Below are positions 22,735 through 30,355 of a DNA stretch of 36,262 nt, one piece after another; positions within the stretch are counted from its first letter, which is position 1, and each line of letters begins with the position of its first letter. Origin of the DNA: Geobacter sp. UBA4074 (lineage in GTDB: Bacteria; Desulfobacterota; Desulfuromonadia; Geobacterales; Pseudopelobacteraceae); NCBI GenBank assembly GCA_002383415.1, contig DFYU01000062.1, positions 14,546 to 50,807 of the forward strand, read 5' to 3'. Under the pieces are notes generated by a model, which did not search any database, had not been told where the DNA came from, and worked only from the letters and a program-made list of their open reading frames with translations. The position numbers were made by a program, and so were the translations under genes.

Positions 22735-23496
22735 ATGACAACTGAACATCAACTAACCCCTATCGCTGACGATGAGATCAACCTGCTGGACCTCCTGTTG
22801 GTGCTGGCCCGACGTTGGCGCATGATCGCCACCACTACCCTGTTTGCTGCACTTGCTAGTGCTGCGGTGGCCGTGCTGCTGCCCAACCGCTATCAGGCTA
22901 CTGCCAAGGTGATCGCCCTGCAACGCCAGGCTATTCAGCCGATCGGCGCCGCCTTCACGGGTGAGAAGGCAACCGTTGGTGTTCAGAAGCTACCATTAAT
23001 GCCGGTTAAGCAGCCGGTCTTGGAGGACATACTCAATTCGGACCGTTTGATGCTGATAGTAAGCAACCAGTTTCACTTCCCGTCACTCAAGGCATTTAAA
23101 AAGCAGTACGAAGTGAAGGGCGCCAAAAGCGGCACGATTGAGGTGAGTGCTGAGGATGCTGACCCCAAGCGTGCCGCTGCCATCGCCAATGCGGCTGTGG
23201 CTGAATTGGGTCGCACAGCTTATTCACTTAATCTTGTTGTGTCGCCCGAGATTAACGCCGAGCATGATCTTGGAAAGATTGGCAGCACGGTGACAACCGC
23301 GATCAAGCTGCTGGAGCCCGCAACGCCGCCCTTGGAGAAGGCCAAACCCAAGCGGGCGCTGATTGTGGTGCTGGTCAGCGCAGCAACACTGTTTGCCTCT
23401 ATAATGCTTGCGTTCATGCTGGAGGCGCTGGGCAACCTGCAGCAGGATGATCGTAAACGCTGGGATGATATTAAGCGGGCTTTTAAGGGGCGCTGA
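22735..23496 (+). CDS. wzz: Chain-length determinant protein (short Wzz)
   Basis: 253 residues from ATG 22735, supported by GGAAGGG (22725-22731). An ATG at 22723 would lack a site. The order INLLDLLLVLARRW (15-28), TM1 at about 30-49, PNRYQATAKVIAL, a periplasmic region with SPEI near 170, and TM2 at about 207-230 (ALIVVLVSAATLFASIMLAFML, in part) is that of Wzz/PCP-1 proteins. The periplasmic part is only about 155 residues, near the low end of the family. It would set O-antigen length together with Wzy. It closes the polysaccharide locus. Confidence 0.88.
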   Translation: MTTEHQLTPIADDEINLLDLLLVLARRWRMIATTTLFAALASAAVAVLLPNRYQATAKVIALQRQAIQPIGAAFTGEKATVGVQKLPLMPVKQPVLEDILNSDRLMLIVSNQFHFPSLKAFKKQYEVKGAKSGTIEVSAEDADPKRAAAIANAAVAELGRTAYSLNLVVSPEINAEHDLGKIGSTVTTAIKLLEPATPPLEKAKPKRALIVVLVSAATLFASIMLAFMLEALGNLQQDDRKRWDDIKRAFKGR

Positions 23497-23735
23497 TGAT
23501 TTAAGGGATGACAAGGCACGACTTGGTCTCTCGATATCTTGTGTGAGTAACGCGAACGGGCGTAAAAAGCTACCCTATTTCGGGTATCGAAGAACTGATC
23601 TGCACCACACCAAAGAAACCAACTGATGGCCATGCGGCAAGTAACCTCACCATAGCTGCATGTTGCAAGCGCGACGCTGTTTGGCACGTTCCCTGCTTTT
23701 AAGGCTGATACAAATTTCCTTAGGAGGATGTACCC
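23497..23735. other. 239-base intergenic region before the Ala/Lys-rich protein
   Basis: No ORF. It contains GCGAACGGGCG at 23552-23562, identical to 21150-21160 in front of wbaP; a TACCC/GGGTA hairpin at 23570-23585; a sigma-54-like promoter at 23682-23696; and the AGGAGG site of the next gene. No terminator for wzz was recognised. Confidence 0.5.
23682..23696 (+). promoter_or_regulatory. Sigma-54-like promoter
   Basis: TGGCAC-N5-CTGC fits the TGGCAC-N5-TTGC consensus with one mismatch and correct GG-GC spacing. It lies about 40 bases before the ATG at 23736, with AGGAGG between. Confidence 0.5.
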
Positions 23736-23969
23736 ATGAAAAAGATCATTGCTTCCCTGATCGCCACTGTTGCTTTCGCTTCTTTCGCTTTCGCCGCCGG
23801 CCACGAGGCACCTAAGGCTGCTGCTCCTGCCGCTGCTCCGGCAGCCGCTGCTGCCCCGGCTGCCGAGAAGGCCCCTGCCAAGAAGAAGGTGGTCAAGAAG
23901 AAGGCGGTCAAGAAAGAGGCTGCCAAGCCTGCTGAAGCTGCTGCTCCGGCTGCTCCCGCTGCCAAGTAA
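23736..23969 (+). CDS. Small secreted Ala/Lys/Pro-rich protein
   Basis: 77 residues with a textbook signal peptide (MKKIIASLIATVAFASFAFA, cleavage probably before AGHE). The mature part has no globular pattern. It consists of A/P-rich blocks on both sides of a lysine-rich core (KAPAKKKVVKKKAVKKEAA, about residues 50-68). AGGAGG lies 5-10 bases before the ATG, a sigma-54-like promoter lies upstream, and a strong hairpin terminator closes a one-gene unit, all signs of high regulated expression. Function unknown; an envelope- or nucleic-acid-binding polycationic tail is possible but unproven. Confidence 0.8.
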   Translation: MKKIIASLIATVAFASFAFAAGHEAPKAAAPAAAPAAAAAPAAEKAPAKKKVVKKKAVKKEAAKPAEAAAPAAPAAK

Positions 23970-23987
23970 GTTTGCTGTACAGCGCGC

Positions 23988-24023
23988 AAAAAGGCCGCAT
24001 CCTTCGGGATGCGGCCTTTTTTT
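23988..24023. terminator. Strong intrinsic terminator (probably bidirectional)
   Basis: AAAGGCCGCATCC-TTCG-GGATGCGGCCTTT with T runs on both strands. It lies between the plus-strand small protein and the convergent minus-strand gene. Confidence 0.95.
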
Positions 24024-24047
24024 GTAGAAACGTCGTTGCTGCCTGTG

Positions 24048-24437
24048 TCAGTGCTGCGGAGCCGGCTCGGTGACCATCGGTTGCGACTCTTTGGCACCCC
24101 ACCCCTGCCAGACAAACTCCGGCTCGATCATCTCATCGTAATAACCGGGCGCCGGCACCATGAAGAAGACCGTCTCTGCCAGACCGATGATGGCCCGGTA
24201 GCCGGTCATCAGGACGCCACCGACCGGCCCGACCAGCACCCCGGGAAAGCCCAGGTCACGGGTCATCAGCACGGTCTGCTTGGGGATCTCGAGCGGTGAG
24301 GTGACGATGTTGGTGATGCCGCGTCCAAACTTGACCGCCATCTTGCTGGCGATGTTTTCGGGTTGTTGCTCGTTGTTGGCGTGTACCTGCGTGGTGACCA
24401 GCAGTACCAGCGCCAGGGCACAGAACAGTCGTTTCAT
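24048..24437 (-). CDS. Secreted TIGR04073-family (exosortase-associated) protein
   Basis: 129 residues. Signal peptide MKRLFCALALVLLVTTQVHA, then a mature part with KFGRGITNIVTSPLEIPKQ (about 36-54) and a glycine-rich hydrophobic stretch (GFPGVLVGPVGGVLMTGYRA), matching the small exported proteins known as TIGR04073. Despite that name they also occur in genomes without exosortase, and no exosortase is visible here. The start is backed by AAGGAG just upstream on the minus strand. Role unknown; probably periplasmic or membrane-associated. Confidence 0.75.
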   Translation of the reverse strand: MKRLFCALALVLLVTTQVHANNEQQPENIASKMAVKFGRGITNIVTSPLEIPKQTVLMTRDLGFPGVLVGPVGGVLMTGYRAIIGLAETVFFMVPAPGYYDEMIEPEFVWQGWGAKESQPMVTEPAPQH

Positions 24438-24502
24438 GGCAACTCCTTTGCATTCGCATGGTTTTCGAACGGCTTTAGCTGCTGATCTGAGTGTGTACCA
24501 CA

Positions 24503-24522
24503 GCTTGCGCGGCTGCGCAAGC
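24503..24522. other. Perfect 8-bp hairpin in the prx-TIGR04073 intergenic region
   Basis: GCTTGCGC-GGCT-GCGCAAGC, lying upstream of the TIGR04073-type gene and downstream of the prx terminator. No T tract adjoins it, so it is more likely a regulatory or REP-like palindrome than a terminator. Confidence 0.5.
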
Positions 24523-24534
24523 GCACGCCGTGCA

Positions 24535-24570
24535 GAAAAAAACGGCGCTGCCTGTTATGGCAGCGCCGTT
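24535..24570 (-). terminator. Intrinsic terminator of the peroxiredoxin gene
   Basis: AACGGCGCTGCC-N6-GGCAGCGCCGTT, followed on the minus strand by a run of T (A run at 24535-24540). It sits 33 bases past the prx stop. Confidence 0.9.
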
Positions 24571-24602
24571 CGTTCGTTTGTGCTTAGCAGCCGACAGTCG
24601 TC

Positions 24603-25199
24603 TTAGTTGCCGTGCTTGGCCAGGTAGGAGGCCACCCCTGCGGCGGTGGGCTTCATCGCCTCGTCACCCTGCTGCCAGTTGGCCGGGCAAACCTCACCGT
24701 GGGTGTCGGTGAACTGTAGCGCATCCAGCATCCGCAAGGCCTCATCAACGCTGCGTCCCAACGGCAGGTCGTTGATCACGCAGTGACGGACAACGCCCTT
24801 GGGGTCGATCAAAAACAGACCGCGCAGGGCCACCTTGTCGCCCAACAGGATGCCGTAGTCACGGGAGATCTGTTTGGTCAGGTCTTCCACCATCGGAAAC
24901 TGCACCTGACCAATACCGCCATCCTCAAGCTTGGTGTTTTTCCAGGCCAGGTGGGTGAACTTGGAATCGATCGAGACTGAAACCAGCTCGCAGTTGCGTT
25001 TTTTGAACTCGTCCAGCTTCTTGTTAAAGGCCAGTATCTCCGACGGGCAGACAAAGGTGAAGTCCAGCGGGTAGAACAGCAGGTAGACGTATTTGCCCTG
25101 GTAGCTTGAAAGGGACAACGGGGCAAAGCTGTTGTCGGGCATGACGGCTTCGGCGGTGAAATCAGGGGCAGGCTTGGTAACCAGGGTGCAAAGGCTCAT
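24603..25199 (-). CDS. Typical 2-Cys peroxiredoxin (AhpC/Prx1 type)
   Basis: 198 residues from the ATG at 25199, with AAGGAG upstream (complement at 25206-25211). The peroxidatic motif is DFTFVCPSEI and the resolving motif is GEVCPANW near the C-terminus, so both cysteines are present. KYVYLLFYPLDFTF and GVALRG-like (KVALRGLFLIDPKG) regions complete the thioredoxin fold. It reduces peroxides in the cytoplasm. It has its own strong promoter and terminator, so it is monocistronic. Longer N-terminal reading to 25271 would run through the promoter and is rejected. Confidence 0.95.
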   Translation of the reverse strand: MSLCTLVTKPAPDFTAEAVMPDNSFAPLSLSSYQGKYVYLLFYPLDFTFVCPSEILAFNKKLDEFKKRNCELVSVSIDSKFTHLAWKNTKLEDGGIGQVQFPMVEDLTKQISRDYGILLGDKVALRGLFLIDPKGVVRHCVINDLPLGRSVDEALRMLDALQFTDTHGEVCPANWQQGDEAMKPTAAGVASYLAKHGN

Positions 25200-25247
25200 G
25201 ATTATGTTCTCCTTGATTGTGCAAGTTGGGTGCAACGTATGGATAAA

Positions 25248-25276
25248 TTCATACCAGCCCCATCTAGCCATGTCAA
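25248..25276 (-). promoter_or_regulatory. Sigma-70-type promoter of the peroxiredoxin gene
   Basis: On the minus strand TTGACA (complement of 25271-25276), a 17-base spacer and TATGAA (complement of 25248-25253), about 50 bases before the start codon. Confidence 0.75.
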
Positions 25277-25284
25277 GAGGATAA

Positions 25285-25307
25285 AAAGAGTCTTTTGGTC
25301 TTTTTAC
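25285..25307 (-). terminator. Weak A/T hairpin behind cardiolipin synthase
   Basis: AAAAAGA and TCTTTTT around a 9-base loop at the cls stop codon. A/T-only stem, so weak. Confidence 0.35.
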
Positions 25308-26758
25308 AAATAGGGCGAGAAGAGGCGCGCCACCCCGTCCCGCAGGCGGATCGGCAGTGGGCGACCATCCACCTCGGCCAGGGTGACCTGACGGGAGCTG
25401 GCCAGGGCCTGATCGAAGTAGCGACCTATGGCGGCGCTGAAGGACAGGTCAAAGATGCTCAGGTTGAGTTCGAAATTGAGCCGCAGGCTACGGGTGTCCA
25501 GATTGGCTGAACCGATCAGGGTCCAGCAGTCATCGACCTGGAACAGCTTGGTGTGATTGAAGGGCGGCGGCTGCTCGTAGATGGCGATGCCGTTTTTGAT
25601 CAGCTCCCAGTAGGAGGCGCGGCTGGCCCAAGCCACGAAGGGCAGGTTGTTGTGGCCGGGCAGCACCAGCGTGATCTCCACTCCCCGCAGGGCGGCGGTG
25701 GTCAGGGCGACGATCATCGGCCGGTCGGGGATGAAGTAGGGGGTCATGATCCGCACCCGCTGTCGGGCAACGGAGAGCGCCCCCATCACGATCCACTCCA
25801 GCTTGCGAAAGGCTCGATCAGGCCCGTCGCCAATGGCCCGTACAACTGCGCTACCGCAGGGAGCAAGCGGCGGAAAAAGCCGCGGGTCAGTGGGCAGCTC
25901 GCCACTGACGAACTGCCAATCTTCCAGAAAAATCCGTTGCAGATCAGCCACCACCGGCCCCTGTACCCGGAAATGCAGGTCGCGGGTCGCCTCCTGCGGA
26001 TCACTCTGCTGGATGCAGTGGCGGCTGCGGATGTTCATGCCACCGGTGAAGGCGGTGCTGCCGTCGATGATCAGCAACTTGCGGTGGTTGCGCAGATTGA
26101 TGAACGGCCCTTTACTGAGCGGCAGGTACAGGCGCAGATCAACGCCGCTGCCGGCCAGCGCCTGCCGCGCAGTCGGCGTGCTGTAACGTTCGCCCAGCGC
26201 ATCCACCAGCACCCTGACCGCCACCCCTCGCCGGGCAGCAGCAGCCAACGCATCGACAAAACCCCGCCCCACGCCGTCGCCATCAAAGATGTAACTGCTG
26301 AGATTGATGGTCTCGCGGGCGGCGTGGATGGCTGCCAACATAACCGGGTAGGCCCCTTCGCCGTTTTCCAACGGTTCGATCCGGTTACCGTCCAGCAGAC
26401 GGTTGCGCGCCACCCGGTCACCCAGGGCCACCAGATCCCTCAGGTGGACGAACGGAGCGGGCAGCGCCACCGTTGACGGCCCACGGGGGACCGGGTGGTC
26501 GTCATGGTGTAGCTGACGGCGACGACGTTGCCAGCGCCGGGCACGACGGGTGATCCGGTTGATCCCCAGCAGCCAGTAGGCCAATGCTCCCAGCAGCGGC
26601 ACGGTCAGGCTCAAGGTTACCCAGACCAGGGCCGAACGAGGGTCACGCTTGTGCAGCAGTGCATGGCCGGCCGCCCATAGCCCGCAGACCAGGGCAGCAG
26701 CAGCCACCAGCAGCAGAATCAGCTCATCAACGATGGTCTGATCAAGCCAGATCGACAA
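25304..26758 (-). CDS. cls: Cardiolipin synthase (phospholipase D family)
   Basis: 484 residues from a TTG at 26758, inside the end of the Rieske gene; GAGGGGGA lies just upstream, and no ATG in frame gives a sensible N-terminus. Two N-terminal membrane segments (about 9-30 and 42-62) precede two PLD domains. HKD motifs are NHRKLLIIDGSTAFTGG (near residue 225) and NHTKLFQVDDCWTLIGSAN (near 405), both complete. It condenses two phosphatidylglycerols, or PG and PE, to cardiolipin at the inner membrane. The 17-base overlap with the Rieske gene implies co-transcription. Confidence 0.93.
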   Translation of the reverse strand: MSIWLDQTIVDELILLLVAAAALVCGLWAAGHALLHKRDPRSALVWVTLSLTVPLLGALAYWLLGINRITRRARRWQRRRRQLHHDDHPVPRGPSTVALPAPFVHLRDLVALGDRVARNRLLDGNRIEPLENGEGAYPVMLAAIHAARETINLSSYIFDGDGVGRGFVDALAAAARRGVAVRVLVDALGERYSTPTARQALAGSGVDLRLYLPLSKGPFINLRNHRKLLIIDGSTAFTGGMNIRSRHCIQQSDPQEATRDLHFRVQGPVVADLQRIFLEDWQFVSGELPTDPRLFPPLAPCGSAVVRAIGDGPDRAFRKLEWIVMGALSVARQRVRIMTPYFIPDRPMIVALTTAALRGVEITLVLPGHNNLPFVAWASRASYWELIKNGIAIYEQPPPFNHTKLFQVDDCWTLIGSANLDTRSLRLNFELNLSIFDLSFSAAIGRYFDQALASSRQVTLAEVDGRPLPIRLRDGVARLFSPYL

Positions 26759-27041
26759 TGATCTCGTCCCCCTCAATGCGCACTGGCCAGCTCTTGAGCA
26801 CGAATTCGGGGAAGTCCTTGCAGACGCCGCTGCCCAGATCAAAACGATAGCCGTGCCGCGGACAGGACAGATGGCCGTCCTTGATGATGGCTCCGGCCAA
26901 CGGAGCCCCCTGATGGGGACACTCGTTCTCAACCGCGTAGATGGTGCCCTTGAAGTTCACCAACAGGACCTCCTGCCCCTCAACGGTGACCAGTTTTTTC
27001 CCCAGACTGGGAACCTCATTCAGCTTTGCAACAACCGGCAT
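26742..27041 (-). CDS. Rieske 2Fe-2S protein (NirD/ferredoxin type)
   Basis: 99 residues, ATG at 27041 with AAGGAGGTAG upstream on the minus strand. The cluster ligands are complete: C-x-H in ECPHQGAPL (near residue 40) and C-x2-H in CPRHGYRFDL (near 60). The protein is one small Rieske domain without signal or membrane anchor, like NirD or dioxygenase ferredoxins. It carries electrons to an oxygenase or reductase partner that is not nearby. The pairing with cls is probably only positional. Confidence 0.92.
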   Translation of the reverse strand: MPVVAKLNEVPSLGKKLVTVEGQEVLLVNFKGTIYAVENECPHQGAPLAGAIIKDGHLSCPRHGYRFDLGSGVCKDFPEFVLKSWPVRIEGDEIIVDLA

Positions 27042-27394
27042 GGCACTACCTCCTTGTGGATGATCGACTCAAACGTTGCCCAAGCTTACCACATCTACGG
27101 CCATGGTCAAAAAGCTGTGGCTTGTGCTGTCGCAACAGGCGGACACCTCCCCAGTCTGCCTTTTTTTTAGGCATAGCCCCAGCAACAGCACCCCACCATA
27201 GATCTCAACATACTGAAATGTAACATTTTTCAAAACTGGCACGGTCGATGCTCATCAGCAGACCAGACAGGCACTGCCACAGACGCGCTGTCCTCCTTGG
27301 TGCCGAGGGCGTCAGGCCCCCGGATTTTTTGAACACCACACAACACACGTTGCAGCATAGCAGGCACCATACCCAAAAAAGGGAGGCCACCACC
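27042..27394. other. 353-base divergent intergenic region (Rieske / glnB)
   Basis: No convincing ORF. The left end holds the ribosome-binding site of the minus-strand Rieske gene and a weak minus promoter (TTGACC, 16, TAAGCT, about 27090-27117). A sigma-54-like promoter for glnB lies at 27237-27251, and GGGAGG precedes glnB. GCC-T8-A-GGC at about 27159-27171 is a short A/T-loop palindrome. I see no clear NtrC site. Confidence 0.5.
27237..27251 (+). promoter_or_regulatory. Sigma-54-like promoter of glnB-amtB
   Basis: TGGCAC-N5-ATGC, one mismatch to TGGCAC-N5-TTGC with correct spacing, about 140 bases before glnB. glnB-amtB operons are classically NtrC/sigma-54 controlled, which supports the call. 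Confidence 0.6.
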
Positions 27395-27733
27395 ATGAAA
27401 CTGGTAGCAGCGATTATCAAGCCGTTCAAACTGGACGAGGTAAAGGATGCCCTGCACGAGATCGGCATCGAGGGAATCACCGTCAGCGAGGTCAAGGGAT
27501 TCGGGCGCCAGAAGGGCCATACCGAACTGTACCGGGGCGCTGAATATGTGGTGGATTTCATCCCCAAGGTCAAGCTGGAGATCGCCGTGGCGGACGAACT
27601 GTTGCCCAAGGTCCTGGAGACCATCCAGCATGCCGCCAAGACCGGCCGGATCGGCGACGGCAAGATCTTCGTACTGCCCCTTGAAGAGGCGATCAGGATC
27701 CGCACCGGCGAGACCGGCGGCGAAGCGATCTAA
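27395..27733 (+). CDS. glnB: Nitrogen regulatory protein PII
   Basis: 112 residues, exactly PII length, from ATG 27395 with GGGAGG at 27381-27386. MKLVAAIIKPFKLDEVKDAL opens the protein. The T-loop GRQKGHTELYRGAEY has the modifiable Tyr51, and the C-terminal signature TGRIGDGKIFVLPLEEAIRIRTGE is complete. PII senses 2-oxoglutarate and ATP/ADP and controls AmtB, glutamine synthetase regulation and NtrB. Direct linkage to amtB suggests a GlnK-type role. The upstream extension to 27248 is not PII-like and is rejected. Confidence 0.96.
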   Translation: MKLVAAIIKPFKLDEVKDALHEIGIEGITVSEVKGFGRQKGHTELYRGAEYVVDFIPKVKLEIAVADELLPKVLETIQHAAKTGRIGDGKIFVLPLEEAIRIRTGETGGEAI

Positions 27734-27778
27734 CCCAGACAACTACCTATCACTGAACCACGATACAGGAGGTCCGTC

Positions 27779-29194
27779 ATGAAACTGAAGCACACACTTA
27801 CCGCAGCACTGTTTGCCCTGGTCACCGGCCTGGTGGCTGTACCGGCCATGGCCGAGGAACCCAAGGACGCTCCGGTCGCTGCCGTTGCTGCTGAGGCAGC
27901 AACCACACCAGCCGACGCTCCGGCTGCAGCAGAGGCGGCTGCTCCGGCTGCCCCGGAAAACCCGGCCCCGGTCTTTAACGGCGCCGACACCGCCTGGATG
28001 TTGATCTCGTCGGCCCTGGTCCTGCTGATGATTCCAGGCCTGGCACTTTTCTACGGCGGCATGGTCCGTTCCAAAAACGTACTGTCCACCATGATGCACT
28101 CCTTTGTCGCCATGGGGATCGTGGGGGTACAGTGGGTGGTGGTCGGCTACACGCTGGCCTTTGGCGATGATGTCGGCGGCGGCCTGCTGGGCAAACTGAA
28201 CAAGTTCATGCTGAACGGCATCACCCCGGACAGCCTGTTCCAGTTCGTGGCCTCCTCGGCCAACGCCATCCCGGAATATGTCTTTGTAATGTTCCAGGGC
28301 ATGTTCGCCATGATCACCATCGCCCTGATCTCCGGCGCACTGGCCGAGCGGATCAAGTTCAGCGCCTACTGCCTATTCGCCCTGCTCTGGACCACCCTGG
28401 TCTACGATCCGATCGCCCACTGGGTCTGGGGACCCGGCGGCTGGTTGCTGGGGATGGGGGCCCTTGACTTCGCCGGCGGCACCGTGGTGCACCTCTCCTC
28501 CGGTATCTCGGCCCTGGCAGTGCTGCTGTTCCTGGGTAAACGGCACGGCTTCCCCACCGAGCGGATGGCCCCCCACAGCCTGCCGCTGACCCTGCTGGGT
28601 GTTGGCCTGCTCTGGTTCGGCTGGTTCGGCTTCAATGCCGGCAGCGCGGTATCTGCTAACGGTACTGCCGCCCTGGCCTTTACGACCACCACCGTGGCCC
28701 CGGCCGCCGCCGGCCTGGCCTGGATGATTGCCGAGTGGATGCATTCCGGCAAGCCCAGCGCCTTAGGCTTCGGCTCCGGCGTGGTAGCCGGCCTGGTGGG
28801 GATCACCCCGGCCGCCGGCCTGGTAACTCCGGGCGCAGCGATCATCATCGGCGTCGGCGCCGGCCTGATCTGCTACGCTGCCATCCTGATCAAGGCCAAA
28901 CTGAAGTACGATGACTCGCTGGATGCCTTCGGCGTACACGGGGTAGGCGGCACCTTCGGCGCCATCGCCACCGGCGTGCTGGCCACCGTCGGCGCCAAAG
29001 GCCTGATTGCCGGCGAACCGAAGCAGGTAATGGTGCAGATCATCGGTATCGTTGCCGCCGGTGCCTATGCCTTCATCGTCACCGTAGTGATCGCCTACCT
29101 GCTGGATAAGACCATCGGTCTGCGGGTGGAGAAGGAAGACGAGATCATGGGCCTGGATCAGACCCAGCATTCGGAGAGCGGCTACAACATGTAG
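27779..29194 (+). CDS. amtB: Ammonium transporter with an Ala/Pro-rich N-terminal linker
   Basis: 471 residues, AGGAGGT at 27767-27773. A signal peptide (to about residue 25, ending VPAMA) is followed by a roughly 40-residue Ala/Pro-rich stretch before the first core segment (NGADTAWMLISSALVLLM). The core shows YGGMVRSKNVLSTMMHSF, the pore DFAGGTVVHLSSG and DAFGVHGVGGTFGAIATG with the conserved histidines. The C-tail contains GLRVEKEDEIMGLDQTQHSESGY, the region that PII contacts. It conducts ammonium and is gated by GlnB. The long low-complexity linker is unusual and resembles the secreted protein at 23736 in composition. Confidence 0.96.
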   Translation: MKLKHTLTAALFALVTGLVAVPAMAEEPKDAPVAAVAAEAATTPADAPAAAEAAAPAAPENPAPVFNGADTAWMLISSALVLLMIPGLALFYGGMVRSKNVLSTMMHSFVAMGIVGVQWVVVGYTLAFGDDVGGGLLGKLNKFMLNGITPDSLFQFVASSANAIPEYVFVMFQGMFAMITIALISGALAERIKFSAYCLFALLWTTLVYDPIAHWVWGPGGWLLGMGALDFAGGTVVHLSSGISALAVLLFLGKRHGFPTERMAPHSLPLTLLGVGLLWFGWFGFNAGSAVSANGTAALAFTTTTVAPAAAGLAWMIAEWMHSGKPSALGFGSGVVAGLVGITPAAGLVTPGAAIIIGVGAGLICYAAILIKAKLKYDDSLDAFGVHGVGGTFGAIATGVLATVGAKGLIAGEPKQVMVQIIGIVAAGAYAFIVTVVIAYLLDKTIGLRVEKEDEIMGLDQTQHSESGYNM

Positions 29195-29213
29195 CCCGGA
29201 CAGGGAATTACAC

Positions 29214-29244
29214 AACCGCCCTTGGCAACAAGGGCGGTTTTTTT
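29214..29244 (+). terminator. Intrinsic terminator of glnB-amtB
   Basis: AACCGCCCTTG-GCAA-CAAGGGCGGTT followed by a T tract. Confidence 0.95.
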
Positions 29245-29276
29245 ATGCCCGATCCCGCATACTAACCACGCGGCGC

Positions 29277-29305
29277 TTGACGTTATAACGTCATGACGTT
29301 ATGCT
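29277..29305 (+). promoter_or_regulatory. RelBE-type promoter with overlapping palindromic operator
   Basis: TTGACG (29277-29282), a 17-base spacer and TATGCT (29300-29305). TGACGTTATAACGTCA (29278-29293) is a perfect 16-base palindrome, followed at once by a third half-site TGACGTTAT (29294-29302). The operator covers the whole promoter, as expected for autoregulation by the antitoxin. Confidence 0.75.
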
Positions 29306-29325
29306 GGTGTATGGAGGAATCAGCC

Positions 29326-29559
29326 ATGAATACTGCCTTGAAACGGGCCACGGTCTATTTTGATCCGTCGATGCACCAGGCACTGCGCCACAAGGCGCTG
29401 GAGACATCGCGCTCGGTTTCTGATTTGGTGAATGAAGCGGTACGACAGTCGCTCGCAGAGGATGCTGAGGATCTGGCGGCCTTTGCGGAGCGGGTGCATG
29501 AACCGTTGGTCAGCTACGAAAGCATGCTGCAAGAGCTGAAGGCCAATGGCCGCCTATAG
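29326..29559 (+). CDS. Ribbon-helix-helix antitoxin (RelB/CopG type)
   Basis: 77 residues from ATG 29326; GGAGG at 29313-29317. KRATVYFDPSMHQALRHKALETSRSVSDLVNEAV (in pieces, 6-39) is a ribbon-helix-helix DNA-binding domain: beta strand ATVYF, two helices and the turn SRSVSDLV. The C-terminal half (AEDLAAFAERVHEPLVSYESMLQEL) is the toxin-binding tail. It overlaps the toxin gene by 14 bases. It is likely to repress its own promoter through the palindrome upstream. Confidence 0.9.
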   Translation: MNTALKRATVYFDPSMHQALRHKALETSRSVSDLVNEAVRQSLAEDAEDLAAFAERVHEPLVSYESMLQELKANGRL

Positions 29560-29809
29560 TATCTTCTTCCGTGACTCGGTCAGGAGAGATCTGGCAGCCA
29601 TACCAAAACATGACCTTAGACGGATCATGGAACGGATCGCCTCCCTTGCTGAGCAACCACGACCAGCCGGTTCTGAAAAACTGACCGGCCAGGAGCGCTA
29701 CCGTATCCGTCAGGGCAATTACCGGATCATCTATTCAGTCCAGGACCACGAACTGACGGTCTGGGTGGTGAAGGCAGGTCATCGCAGAGAGGTGTATCGC
29801 CACTCATGA
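29546..29809 (+). CDS. RelE/ParE-family toxin
   Basis: 87 residues. The family pattern is IFFRDSVRRDLAAIPKHDLRRI, then LAEQPRPAGSEKLTGQERYRIRQGNYRIIYSVQDHELTVWVVKAGHRREVYR (in pieces), with the basic residues and the final Arg/Tyr typical of RelE mRNA interferases. The start lies within the antitoxin gene, preceded by GAGCTGAAGG. The module appears complete and is independent of the O-antigen insertions. Confidence 0.92.
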   Translation: MAAYSIFFRDSVRRDLAAIPKHDLRRIMERIASLAEQPRPAGSEKLTGQERYRIRQGNYRIIYSVQDHELTVWVVKAGHRREVYRHS

Positions 29810-29912
29810 ACTGCAGGTATGCGGTAGTGACAGGATCGCACCGCTTTTTGCCGTGACAAAACAGGCTGATGCATGGCAGAGTCCAGACATCAGCAACAGA
29901 AGGGAAGCAACC

Positions 29913-30353
29913 ATGGCAAAAGAACTGTATATCGGCCACCTGCCCTACGAGGCCACCAACGACGACCTGCGGCGACTGTTCAGCGTGGCCGGCACGGTCA
30001 CCTCGGTGCATATCATCACCGACCCGGTCAGCGGCAAATCCAAGGGCTGCGGCTACGTGCGCATGTCCAGCGAAGAGGAGCTGCAGGAGGCGATCGACTG
30101 CCTGGACGGCGCCCTGATGGAGGGACTGCAGATCACGGTCAGCATCGCCCGGCCCCAGAAGCCGCAACCGGCCGGCGGCAGACCAGGTCCGGCCCGCCGC
30201 AAAGGTCCAGCGCCCAAGACCGGTGGCTCCCGCAGCAACGAGGGCGCAGCGCAGCGCAAACCAGCGCCTAAAACAGCACAACCGGCCCCACCCGCCACAA
30301 AGGCCAGACCAAGCACCAGCCGGGGCCGACGTCCGCCAACCGGCAAGGGCTAA
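29913..30353 (+). CDS. RRM RNA-binding protein with Pro/Lys/Arg-rich tail
   Basis: 146 residues; ATG 29913 follows AGGGAAG. One RRM spans residues 3-80: RNP2 is LYIGHLPY, RNP1 is KGCGYVRM (a conserved aromatic replaced by Cys-Gly). From about 85 the chain is low complexity, with repeats of P, A, K, R, G and T (GPARRKGPAPKTGG, RKPAPKTAQPAPP), a likely disordered RNA-contacting tail. Family knowledge: bacterial Rbp-type RRM proteins, sometimes cold-induced. It is followed 2 bases later by the next ORF, suggesting an operon. Confidence 0.9.
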   Translation: MAKELYIGHLPYEATNDDLRRLFSVAGTVTSVHIITDPVSGKSKGCGYVRMSSEEELQEAIDCLDGALMEGLQITVSIARPQKPQPAGGRPGPARRKGPAPKTGGSRSNEGAAQRKPAPKTAQPAPPATKARPSTSRGRRPPTGKG

Positions 30354-30355
30354 CG

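Noticed and set aside
23770..24027. Arg/Leu-rich ORF overlapping the small secreted protein
   Set aside because: It is a frame-shifted reading of the Ala/Pro/Lys codons and runs through the terminator.
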